This document shows positions 26,392 through 35,700 of a stretch of DNA of 64,000 nucleotides, in pieces. Source of the DNA: Mesorhizobium sp. dw_380 (GTDB taxonomy: Bacteria; Pseudomonadota; Alphaproteobacteria; Rhizobiales; Rhizobiaceae); assembly GCF_018588885.1 (NCBI RefSeq), contig NZ_JAFFIW010000015.1, positions 62,001 through 126,000 on the forward strand, given 5' to 3'. The notes beneath the pieces are model-generated. The model had not been told where the DNA came from, did no database searches, and worked only from the letters and a program-made list of their open reading frames with translations. The stretch's first letter is position 1. Each line of letters begins with the position of its first letter. Made by a program: the position numbers and the translations under genes.

Positions 26392-26405
26392 TATGTATAT
26401 ACATA
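26392..26405. promoter_or_regulatory. HutC operator
   Basis: TATGTATATACATA is a perfect 14-bp palindrome centred between the divergent hutF and hutI genes. It contains the TGTATATACA core known for HutC binding sites in other proteobacteria. One site here could control both transcription units. Confidence 0.8.
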
Positions 26406-26430
26406 ATTGCCACCGATTGAAACGGAAAAG

Positions 26431-27660
26431 ATGATGGCTGCAGAGAGCAAAAGCCGGGCACTTCGTCTGTGGCGCAATGCGCGCCTTGCGTCCATGGCTG
26501 AAAATTCCGCCGGGCTTGGTGTCGTCGAGCACGGCGCGCTCGCCGCGCGGGATGGCCGCATTGTCTATGCCGGTCCGGAATCCGGGATGCCTTCGGCATT
26601 TGCCCAGGGCGAGATCATCGATTGCGAGGGCCGCTGGATCACACCCGGCCTGATCGACTGCCATACCCATCTGATCCATGCCGGCAACCGCGCCAATGAG
26701 TTTGAGATGCGGCTGGCCGGCGCCACCTATGAAGAGGTCGCCAGGGCCGGCGGCGGCATCGTCTCCTCGGTCAAATCCTTGCGTGCTGCCAGCGAGAGCA
26801 ATCTGATCGCCCAATCGCTGCCGCGCCTCGACGCGTTGATTGCCGAAGGTGTTACGACCGTGGAGGTCAAGTCGGGCTACGGACTCGACCTTGAAAACGA
26901 GCGGAAATCGCTGCGCGCTGCCCGGAAGCTGGGCGAACGGCGGCCGGTGACGATCCGCGCGACCTTTCTCGGGGCCCACGCGCTGCCGCTGGAAGCCAAG
27001 GGCGACAAGGACGCCTTTATCGATCTGGTCGCCAAGGGGATTCTTCCGGCGGTTGCCGCTGAAGGACTGGCCGATGCGGTCGACGGCTTTTGCGAAGGCA
27101 TTGCCTTTTCCCCGGAACAGATGGCGCGCGTCTTCGACGCCGCCAAGGCCGCAGGCCTGCCGGTCAAGCTTCATGCCGACCAGCTGTCCAACCTGCATGG
27201 CGCCGAACTTGCCGCTCGTTATGGTGCGTTGTCGGCGGATCATCTCGAATACACCGATGAGGCCGGCGCCGTGGCGATGGCCAAGGCGGGGACCGTGGCG
27301 ACGATGCTGCCCGGCGCTTACTACTTCATTCGCGAGACAAAGAAACCGCCGATCGAGCTGTTTCGCCGGCATGGCGTCAGGATGGCTGTCGCCACCGACA
27401 ACAATCCCGGCACCTCGCCGCTGACCTCGTTGCTTCTGACCATGAACATGGCGGCGACCTTGTTTGGCATGACGGTCGATGAATGTCTTGCCGGCGTTAC
27501 CCGCGAGGCCGCCCGAGCGCTTGGCCTGCAGGCGGAAACCGGTACGCTCGTGTCAGGCAAATCCGCCGACCTGGCGATCTGGGACATCGAACGTCCCGCC
27601 GAACTCGTTTACCGCATGGGCTTCAACCCGCTCCATGCCCGCATCTGGAGAGGACAATGA
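26431..27660 (+). CDS. hutI: Imidazolonepropionase HutI
   Basis: This protein of about 409 aa is the amidohydrolase that opens imidazolone-5-propionate to N-formimino-L-glutamate. Metal ligands are in DCHTHLIHAGNR (about residue 75) and KLHADQLSN, and the final Asp is in ATDNNPGTSP. Consecutive ATGs at 26431 and 26434 follow GGAAAAG; either may be used. Its stop overlaps the hutH start in ATGA. It is the first gene of the hutIHGUD run. Confidence 0.95.
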   Translation: MMAAESKSRALRLWRNARLASMAENSAGLGVVEHGALAARDGRIVYAGPESGMPSAFAQGEIIDCEGRWITPGLIDCHTHLIHAGNRANEFEMRLAGATYEEVARAGGGIVSSVKSLRAASESNLIAQSLPRLDALIAEGVTTVEVKSGYGLDLENERKSLRAARKLGERRPVTIRATFLGAHALPLEAKGDKDAFIDLVAKGILPAVAAEGLADAVDGFCEGIAFSPEQMARVFDAAKAAGLPVKLHADQLSNLHGAELAARYGALSADHLEYTDEAGAVAMAKAGTVATMLPGAYYFIRETKKPPIELFRRHGVRMAVATDNNPGTSPLTSLLLTMNMAATLFGMTVDECLAGVTREAARALGLQAETGTLVSGKSADLAIWDIERPAELVYRMGFNPLHARIWRGQ

Positions 27661-29192
27661 CCGAACTGACCCTGAAGCCCGGCAATGCGACGCTGGCCGA
27701 CTGGCGCGCCATCTACCGTGGCGCCGCATTGAGGCTAGACGATGCGTGCCGCCAGAAAATCAAGGCGAGCGCCGAGGCTGTCGCCAGGATCGTTGCCAAG
27801 GGTGAGCCGGTGTATGGCATCAACACCGGCTTCGGCAAACTGGCCAGCGTCCGCATTCCGGCCGAGGATCTCGAGACTTTGCAGCGCAACATCGTGCTGT
27901 CGCATGCCGCAGGCGTCGGCGAGCCGATGCCGGTCGCCGTTGCCCGGCTGATGATGGCGCTGAAACTGGCCAGCCTGGCGCAGGGTGCCTCCGGTGTGCG
28001 CCCCGAGACGATCGAGCTGTTGGAAGCGATGCTCGCCAACGACGTCATCCCGGTGGTGCCGGCGCAAGGCTCCGTCGGCGCTTCCGGCGATCTTGCGCCG
28101 CTGTCGCACATGACGGCGGTGATGATCGGCGTCGGCGAATGCTTTACCCCGCATGGCCGCTTCCCCGCCAAGGTCGCCTTCGTCTCGCACGGCTTGGAGC
28201 CGGTGACGTTAGGCGCCAAGGAAGGTCTGGCGCTGCTCAACGGCACACAGTTTTCCACCGCCTACGCGCTGGCCGCCCTGTTCGAGGCCGAAGTGCTCTA
28301 CCAGTCGGCACTGGTCGCCGGTGCCTTGTCGACCGATGCCGCCAAGGGTTCCGACGCGCCGTTCGATCCGCGCATTCATCGCTTGAGAAAGCACCGCGGC
28401 CAGATCGAGACGGCGGACGCGCTGCGCAATCTGATGGCCGGCAGCGCTATCCGCGAGTCACACCGGGTCGGCGACGAGCGCGTGCAGGATCCCTACTGCC
28501 TGCGCTGCCAGCCGCAGGTCATGGGCGCGGCGCTGGATGTGTTGCGCAAGGCGGCCGACACACTCGAAACCGAGGCCAATGGCGTTACCGACAATCCGCT
28601 GATCTTCGCCGAGGATGACACCGCCCTTTCCGGCGGTAATTTCCACGCCGAGCCGGTGGCCTTCGCCGCCGATATGATCGCGCTTGCCGTCTGTGAGATC
28701 GGCTCGCTGTCGGAGCGCCGCATCGCCATGCTGGTCGATCCGGCGCTGTCGGGCATGCCGGCCTTCCTCACCCCGAAGCCCGGCCTGAATTCCGGCTTCA
28801 TGATCCCGCAGGTGACGGCGGCGGCACTCGTTTCGGAAAACAAGCAGAAGGCCTATCCGGCGAGCGTTGACTCCATTCCGACCTCGGCCAACCAGGAAGA
28901 CCACGTTTCGATGGCGGCCCACGGCGCGCGCCGGCTGATCGGTATGGTCGAGAATGCGACGGCGGTGATCGGCATCGAATTGCTGGCCGCCGCGCAAGGC
29001 TGCGATTTCCATGCCCCTCTGGCATCGAGTGACGCTCTGGAAGCGGTGCGCAAGCTGGTCCGGGCCGAGGTGCCGCATCTCGACAACGACCGGCATTTTC
29101 ACCCCGACATGGAGAAGGCAATCGCCATGGTGCGCAGTGGCGCGACCGTGAGGGCGGCGGGTGCGATCGTGCTGCCGGGGATAGCGTCATGA
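27657..29192 (+). CDS. hutH: Histidine ammonia-lyase HutH
   Basis: This 511-aa enzyme deaminates histidine to urocanate. It carries the GSVGASGDLAPLSH signature, in which Ala142-Ser143-Gly144 form the MIO cofactor at the same numbering as in the Pseudomonas enzyme. INTGFGKLA and QDPYCLRCQPQVMG are also diagnostic. The ATG at 27657 overlaps the hutI stop by four bases and has AGAGGA upstream; the longer frame would run back inside hutI. Confidence 0.97.
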   Translation: MTELTLKPGNATLADWRAIYRGAALRLDDACRQKIKASAEAVARIVAKGEPVYGINTGFGKLASVRIPAEDLETLQRNIVLSHAAGVGEPMPVAVARLMMALKLASLAQGASGVRPETIELLEAMLANDVIPVVPAQGSVGASGDLAPLSHMTAVMIGVGECFTPHGRFPAKVAFVSHGLEPVTLGAKEGLALLNGTQFSTAYALAALFEAEVLYQSALVAGALSTDAAKGSDAPFDPRIHRLRKHRGQIETADALRNLMAGSAIRESHRVGDERVQDPYCLRCQPQVMGAALDVLRKAADTLETEANGVTDNPLIFAEDDTALSGGNFHAEPVAFAADMIALAVCEIGSLSERRIAMLVDPALSGMPAFLTPKPGLNSGFMIPQVTAAALVSENKQKAYPASVDSIPTSANQEDHVSMAAHGARRLIGMVENATAVIGIELLAAAQGCDFHAPLASSDALEAVRKLVRAEVPHLDNDRHFHPDMEKAIAMVRSGATVRAAGAIVLPGIAS

Positions 29193-29217
29193 ATGCAGGC
29201 ATAGGCCGCGATCCTTC

Positions 29218-29377
29218 GCGCCCCCCTCTGTCCTGCCGGACATCTCCCCCACAAGTGGGGAGATCAGCAGTTTCCTTGGCGCCGCTCTTCCTTCAACGCT
29301 GGCGATTGGCGAAAGCCGTCGCTACGGCCAATCTCCCCCCAAGTGGGGGAGATGCCCGGCAGGGCAGAGGGGGGCGC
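29218..29377. repeat. Composite intergenic palindrome inside the hut operon
   Basis: Long imperfect inverted arms (GCGCCCCCCTCTG...CATCTCCCCC and the complement at the far end) enclose about 65 bases. Each arm ends in its own small ACAAGT-loop hairpin. It occupies most of the 214-base hutH-hutG gap. A related copy lies at 44415-44579. It does not code for protein. Confidence 0.75.
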
Positions 29378-29406
29378 CGTAGAGCTCCAGCACATGGAGA
29401 TTTTCT

Positions 29407-30225
29407 ATGACTGCCAACCCCTGGCTCACCGTCACCCGCCGCACCGCGCCGCTGCTGGTGTCGATCCCGCACACCGGGATCGACCTCGCCGGTCTCGAAA
29501 ATCGGCTGGTGTCGCCCTGGCTTGCTCGCCGCGATTGCGACTGGTGGATCGACAATCTCTATGATTTCGCCGGCAGCCTCGGCGCCACCGTCGTCCACAC
29601 CGCGATCTCGCGCACCGTCATCGACGTCAACCGCGATCCGTCCGGCGCCTCGCTCTATCCCGGCCAGGCGACAACAGGCCTTTGCCCGACCGAGACTTTC
29701 GATGGCGATCCGCTCTACGGCGAGGGCGAAGAGCCGGGACCGTCGGAGATCGACGAACGGCGCCAGAAATTCTTCGTGCCCTACCATGCCGCCTTGCAGG
29801 CCGAGGTCGACCGCTTGCGTGGCCTGCACGAGAAGATCGTCCTTTACGACTGCCACTCGATCCGCTCGATATTGCCGCGCCTGTTCAAAGGCACGCTGCC
29901 GGTCTTCAATCTCGGCACGAACGACGGCAAGAGCGCCGATCCCGTCCTGCAGGAAAAAGTCGCTGCAATCCTTGCCACGGCCGGCGAGACATGGGTCGTC
30001 AACGGCCGTTTCAAGGGCGGCTGGATCACGCGCCATTTTGGCCAGCCGCGGCAGGGCGTGCATGCGCTACAGATGGAACTCTCCAACCGCGGCTACATGC
30101 GCGAGCCCGAGGCGAAGGGCACGCCGGACAACTGGCCGACGCCCTATGACGCCACCTATGCGGCGCCCATCCGTGCCACGCTGAAGCAGATTCTCGAAAC
30201 CGCCATTGACTGGGCCGGGCGCTGA
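29407..30225 (+). CDS. hutG: N-formylglutamate deformylase HutG
   Basis: This 272-aa amidohydrolase releases formate from N-formyl-L-glutamate, the last step of the HutF/HutG route. The start LLVSIPHTGIDL holds the conserved His of the FGase family, YDCHSIRS the second metal His, and VVNGRFKGGWITRHFG the substrate Arg/His block. GGAGA precedes the ATG. The preceding 214-base gap carries a composite palindrome, so its expression may depend on read-through. Confidence 0.94.
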   Translation: MTANPWLTVTRRTAPLLVSIPHTGIDLAGLENRLVSPWLARRDCDWWIDNLYDFAGSLGATVVHTAISRTVIDVNRDPSGASLYPGQATTGLCPTETFDGDPLYGEGEEPGPSEIDERRQKFFVPYHAALQAEVDRLRGLHEKIVLYDCHSIRSILPRLFKGTLPVFNLGTNDGKSADPVLQEKVAAILATAGETWVVNGRFKGGWITRHFGQPRQGVHALQMELSNRGYMREPEAKGTPDNWPTPYDATYAAPIRATLKQILETAIDWAGR

Positions 30226-30248
30226 CGCGCCGCCATCCGAAAGGGACA

Positions 30249-31922
30249 ATGATGACCAATCCTCGCCACAACATCCGCGAAGTGCGCAGCCCCCGCGGCG
30301 ACAAGCTCAATGCCAGGTATTGGACGACCGAAGCGCCGCTGCGCATGCTGATGAACAATCTCGACCCTGACGTTGCCGAAAACCCCAACGAGCTGGTCGT
30401 CTATGGCGGCATCGGCCGGGCGGCGCGCACTTGGAACGATTTCGACCGCATCGTCGCTTCGCTGAAGACGCTTGGCGAGGACGAGACGCTGCTGGTGCAG
30501 TCAGGCAAGCCGGTTGGCGTGTTCCGCACGCACCCGGATGCGCCGCGCGTGCTGATCGCCAATTCCAACCTGGTGCCGCACTGGGCGACCTGGGAGAAGT
30601 TCAACGAGCTCGATAAGAAGGGCCTGATGATGTACGGCCAGATGACGGCCGGCTCGTGGATCTACATCGGCACGCAAGGCATCGTGCAGGGCACTTACGA
30701 GACCTTCGTCGAGGCCGGCCGCCAGCATTATGGCGGCAACCTCAAGGGCAAATGGATCCTGACCGCTGGCCTCGGCGGCATGGGCGGCGCGCAGCCGCTG
30801 GCCGCCGTCATGGCCGGCGCCTGCTGCCTGGCGATCGAATGCAATCCGGATTCGATCGATTTCCGCTTGCGCACCCGCTATGTCGACGAGAAAGCCGAGA
30901 CGCTGGACGAGGCGATGGGGATGATCGAGCGCTGGACCAAGGCCGGCGAAGCGAAGTCGGTCGGCCTGCTCGGCAACGCGGCCGAGATCGTGCCCGAGAT
31001 GTTCAGGCGCGGCATTCGCCCCGACATGGTCACCGACCAGACCTCGGCCCATGACCCCATCAACGGCTATCTGCCGAAAGGCTGGACGATGGCTGAGTGG
31101 CGCGAGAAGCGCGTCAGCGACCCCAAGGCGGTCGAGAAGGCGGCGCGTGCTTCCATGCGCGAACATGTTGAGGCTATGGTTGCGTTCTGGAATGCCGGCG
31201 TGCCGACGCTGGATTATGGCAACAACATCCGCCAGGTGGCCAAGGACGAAGGTTTCGAGAATGCCTTTGCCTTCCCCGGCTTCGTGCCTGCCTATATCCG
31301 CCCGCTGTTCTGCCGCGGCATCGGCCCGTTCCGTTGGGCAGCACTCTCCGGTGATCCCGAGGACATCTACAAGACCGATGCCAAGGTGCGCGAACTGACG
31401 CCCGGCAACACCCATCTGCACAACTGGCTGGACATGGCGCGCAAGCGTATCTCCTTCCAAGGCCTGCCGGCGCGCATCTGCTGGGTCGGTCTTGGCGATC
31501 GCCACCGGCTGGGTCTCGCCTTCAACGAGATGGTGGCCAAAGGCGAACTCAAGGCGCCTGTCGTCATCGGCCGCGATCACCTTGATTCCGGTTCGGTCGC
31601 CTCGCCGAACCGCGAGACGGAATCGATGAAGGACGGCTCGGATGCCGTCTCCGACTGGCCGCTGCTCAACGCGCTGCTCAACACCGCGTCGGGCGCCACC
31701 TGGGTGTCGCTGCACCATGGTGGCGGCGTCGGCATGGGCTTTTCCCAGCATGCCGGCATGGTCATCGTCGCCGACGGCACGCCGGACGCCGCAAGGCGCC
31801 TGGAACGCGTGCTGTGGAACGACCCGGCGACAGGCGTCATGCGTCACGCCGATGCCGGCTACGACATCGCCATTGACTGCGCCAGGGAACACCAGCTCAA
31901 CCTGCCTGGCATTCTCGGCTAA
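30249..31922 (+). CDS. hutU: Urocanate hydratase HutU
   Basis: This 557-aa NAD-dependent urocanase makes imidazolonepropionate from urocanate. The NAD-binding segment AGLGGMGGAQPLAA (about residues 176-189), YGQMTAGSWIYIGTQGI and a C-terminal LHHGGGVGMGFSQHAG block are all diagnostic. Length and sequence are those of typical urocanases. Tandem ATGs at 30249 and 30252 follow AAGGGAC. It is 23 bases after hutG and 11 before hutD. Confidence 0.97.
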   Translation: MMTNPRHNIREVRSPRGDKLNARYWTTEAPLRMLMNNLDPDVAENPNELVVYGGIGRAARTWNDFDRIVASLKTLGEDETLLVQSGKPVGVFRTHPDAPRVLIANSNLVPHWATWEKFNELDKKGLMMYGQMTAGSWIYIGTQGIVQGTYETFVEAGRQHYGGNLKGKWILTAGLGGMGGAQPLAAVMAGACCLAIECNPDSIDFRLRTRYVDEKAETLDEAMGMIERWTKAGEAKSVGLLGNAAEIVPEMFRRGIRPDMVTDQTSAHDPINGYLPKGWTMAEWREKRVSDPKAVEKAARASMREHVEAMVAFWNAGVPTLDYGNNIRQVAKDEGFENAFAFPGFVPAYIRPLFCRGIGPFRWAALSGDPEDIYKTDAKVRELTPGNTHLHNWLDMARKRISFQGLPARICWVGLGDRHRLGLAFNEMVAKGELKAPVVIGRDHLDSGSVASPNRETESMKDGSDAVSDWPLLNALLNTASGATWVSLHHGGGVGMGFSQHAGMVIVADGTPDAARRLERVLWNDPATGVMRHADAGYDIAIDCAREHQLNLPGILG

Positions 31923-31933
31923 CGGGCCAACTC

Positions 31934-32512
31934 ATGCGCGTCCTGCGGGCTGCCGACTACCGCGTCATGCCGTGGAAGAATGGCGGCGGCACGACGACCG
32001 AGATCGCCGTCTCGCCTGACGGCGCCGGCCTCGATGATTTTGACTGGCGCGTTTCGATGGCCCGCGTCGAAAGCAGCGGGCCATTCTCCAACTTTGCCGG
32101 CATCGACCGTACGCTCTCGGTGCTGGAAGGCGAGGGGATCGTGCTTGATATCGCCGGCCAGCCGGAGGCGCGGCTGACGCCCGCTTCCCAGCCTTTTTCG
32201 TTCCCAGCCGACATGCCGACCAGTGCTGCGCTGATCGCCGGCCCGATCGCCGATCTCAACGTCATGACCCGCCGCGGCCGCATGCTGCATTCGGTCGAGC
32301 GCCTGGCGCTTTCGCAGCCTGTGGAAATCGCGACCCGCGCCGGTTCAACCCTCATCCTTTGTCACGGTGGCAAAGCCGATTTCCCGGACGCCGGGCCAGT
32401 TCGCCTCGGTCCGCTCGATACGCTGCTGCTCGGGCCGGATGCTCCGGTGCTGCGGGTCGAGCCCGCTCCCAATGCGACGCTGTTCGTGATCCGGATAGCC
32501 CCCGCGGTCTGA
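31934..32512 (+). CDS. hutD: HutD family protein
   Basis: This 192-aa protein of the bicupin HutD/Ves family is recognised by MPWKNGGGTTTEIAV at the N-terminus, DFDWRVSMARVESSGPFS and GIDRTLSVLEG. HutD proteins are often encoded with hut genes and are thought to set an upper limit on pathway activity, possibly by binding formylglutamate; no enzymatic role is established. It ends the hut operon, 11 bases after hutU. The 287 bases that follow, up to ndvB, hold no gene. Confidence 0.92.
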   Translation: MRVLRAADYRVMPWKNGGGTTTEIAVSPDGAGLDDFDWRVSMARVESSGPFSNFAGIDRTLSVLEGEGIVLDIAGQPEARLTPASQPFSFPADMPTSAALIAGPIADLNVMTRRGRMLHSVERLALSQPVEIATRAGSTLILCHGGKADFPDAGPVRLGPLDTLLLGPDAPVLRVEPAPNATLFVIRIAPAV

Positions 32513-32799
32513 CACTTTCGCGCCAACGGTTACCGCCTGTTTCCAAACATGATCGCAATGCCGGCGAAATATAGCGTAAGCTCTTGCCGGGATCACGAAA
32601 AAGCCCAAATCCTCACCGTCGATCGATCCTGACGGGAGCGAGGGGCGCTCGTCTTTGAGTTGGTCGAAAGATGACGCCCCATAGTGGTGTGGAAACAAAC
32701 TTTCGGCATAGGGGTTGATGCAACCAATTGCATTTCGACCGGTTTTAGGGCCATTGCCGTGGCGGTGACGCCGCTGAGTGCCCGCTTACGGAATTTTCA

Positions 32800-35700
32800 A
32801 TGAATATTCAGACGAATCCAGCCCAGATCGAGAAGACAAGCGCGAGCTTTCCGGCCATCACGGAAGAGCCGATAAGATCGACATTCCTGCCAGAGGAACG
32901 CCTCCGGCTGCTCGGCGAAAGCCTGGCAAAAGGCGATCTCGCTGATCTGTTCGGCCTGATCCCGTTCGATTTCCAGGCTCGCATCCGCGACAGCGCCAAG
33001 AAGATCCTCGAAGTCTACCGTTCAACCAATGCGGCGCAGGCCAAGGGTGAAACGATCACCCCGGCCGCGCAATGGCTGCTCGACAACAACTATCTGGTCG
33101 AAGAGACCATTTTCCAGGTCAAGCGCGACCTGCCGCGCCGTTTCTACCGTCAGCTGCCGAAGCTGAAACTGCCCGATGGAGGCAGCGTGCCGCGCGCACT
33201 GGCTCTGGCCTGGACCTATGTGGCGCATTCGGACAGTTCCGTCTCGGCGACCATGTTCAAGTCCATCGTCCAGGGTTTCCAGTCGGTCGAGCCGCTGAAA
33301 ATCGGTGAACTCTGGGCGCTGCCATCGCTTCTGCGCTTCGTGCTGATCGAGAATCTCCGCCGGCTGGCGGTCAGGGTCAATCGCACCCGCCAGATGCGCC
33401 AGATCGCCAACGATGTCGCCGACAAGGTGCTGGCGACGGACGACAGCGCCGACCGCCAGGCGATCCTGGCCAATTTCAGCACGCACGCGCAGGACACCAC
33501 CTTTGCTACCCAGCTTCTCTATCGCCTGCGCGATGGGTCACAGAATGCCGGCAAGGCCCTGGAGTGGCTTGAGGGCGAGCTCGAAAAGACCGGCTCCGAT
33601 GCCGAGGAGATCATCATCTCCGAGCATCACACCCTGTCCAGCGGCAATGTGACGACCGGCAACATCATCCGCGGCCTTCGCCTCATCAACGACATCGACT
33701 GGACGGTATGGTTCGAAGGCGTCAGCCGCATCGATACCGTGCTGCGCGAGCGCACAGATTTCGCCGCGCTCGATTTCTTCTCGCGCGATCAGTACCGGAC
33801 CGCGATCGAGGAGTTGGCACGCCGCTCCAACCTGTCGGAATACCGCGTCGCCGAAAAGGCGATCGAATTGGCTGGTCATACCACCGCTGAGGCCGGGTTG
33901 GACAGCGGCGAGGAGGGTGATGCGCTAATTGCATCCGCTCACACCGACGTCGGTTTCTATCTCGTCGGTCCACGCCGTCTGGAACTGGAGAAAGCGATCG
34001 GCTATCGGCCGACCATCAGCCAGACGGTCAAGCGGACCTTCGGCAAGACCGGATGGCTTGGCATCGTCCTGCCCGTCTTCGCATTGACCGTCCTGCTTCT
34101 TGTCCTCACCGGCAATGCGCTGGCCAATCTCGGCCTCTCAGTACCGTCGATCGTTCTGATGCTGGCGCTGTTTGCCGTGCCGGCGAGCGAAGGCGCGCTC
34201 GCCTTCTTCAACACCGTGGTCTCGCTTTTCCTCAAGCCGACACGCCTGATCGGCTACGACTACCGGCACGGCGTGCCGCCCGAAGCCCGCACGCTGGTGG
34301 TTGTGCCTTCGCTGATCGGCTCACGTGACGATGTCGAGGAAAACATCCGCAACATCGAAGTGCACTACCTTGCCAATCTGGCGGAGGAGATCCATTTCGC
34401 GCTGCTGTCGGACTGGCCCGACAGCAAGATCGAGATCGATGCGGCCGACGCCGAGATCCTCGAATACGCCCGCGCCGAGATCGCCCGTCTCAACGCCCGC
34501 TACCCTTCGGAAGGCGCACCGCGCTTCTATATCCTGCACCGCCGGCGGCTCTACAATGCCGCTCAAGGGTGCTGGATGGGCTGGGAACGCAAGCGCGGCA
34601 AGCTGCATGAGCTCGACCTGCTGCTGCGCGGCGACAGCGACACCACCTTCCTGCCGCTCGAGGTCCCGCTGCCGGAAAAAGTCGTCCATGTGATGACGCT
34701 CGACGCCGATACACGCACCACCCGTGATGCGGTCTCGAGCCTTGTCGGCAAGCTCTGCCATCCGCTCAACCGCCCGCATTTCGATGCCACCAAGCGAGTC
34801 GTCACCGCCGGCTACACGATCCTGCAGCCGCGCATCACCGCCTCGCTCACCAGCGGCGACGAGGCCTCGTTCTTCCAGCGTGTGTTCTCGGCCAATCGCG
34901 GCCTCGACCCTTATGTCTTCGCCGTCTCGGACCTTTATCAGGATGTCTTCGGCGACGGTTCCTTCACCGGCAAGGGCCTCTACCATGTCGACGCCTTCGA
35001 GGCGGCGCTGCAGGGCCGCATCGAGGAAAACACCATCCTCAGCCACGATTTGCTTGAAGGCGCGCTGGCGCGCTCGGCGCTGGTCACCGACGTCGAACTG
35101 GTCGAGGACTATCCGACCCGCTATTCGGTCGACGCTTCGCGCCATCATCGCTGGGCACGCGGCGACTGGCAGCTTCTCGGCTTCATCCTCGATCCGCGCT
35201 CCGGCGTTCCGGCCCTGTCGCGCTGGAAGATGGTCGACAATCTGCGCCGTTCGCTGACGCCGATCTTCTGGGTGATGGCGGCGATTGCCGGCTGGACCCT
35301 GCTGCCCTTCACGCAGGCCGCGCAGTGGCAGGCCTTGCTGATCCTCAGCCTGTTCATGGCGCCGACCTTCGACGTCGTCAACGCCATCTTGCCGAAGAGC
35401 GGCGACCAGACGCCGCGCGGCCATTTCTCGGCCTTGGCGCGCGACGTCGCCTTTGGCACCGCCATGGTGGCGCTGAAGATCGTGCTGATGGCGCACAATG
35501 CCTGGATGATGGGCGATGCCATCGTGCGCACGCTTTATCGGTTGTTCGTCAGCCGCCAGAACCTTCTGGAATGGCGCACCGCCTCGCAGGCACACAAGGC
35601 GGGCGACAATGATGTCGGCTCCTATTACGGCATGATGTACGGTGCCGTGATCATCGGCTTCGTCGGCCTCGCCATTCCGGTGCTGGCCGATTCCACCGGC

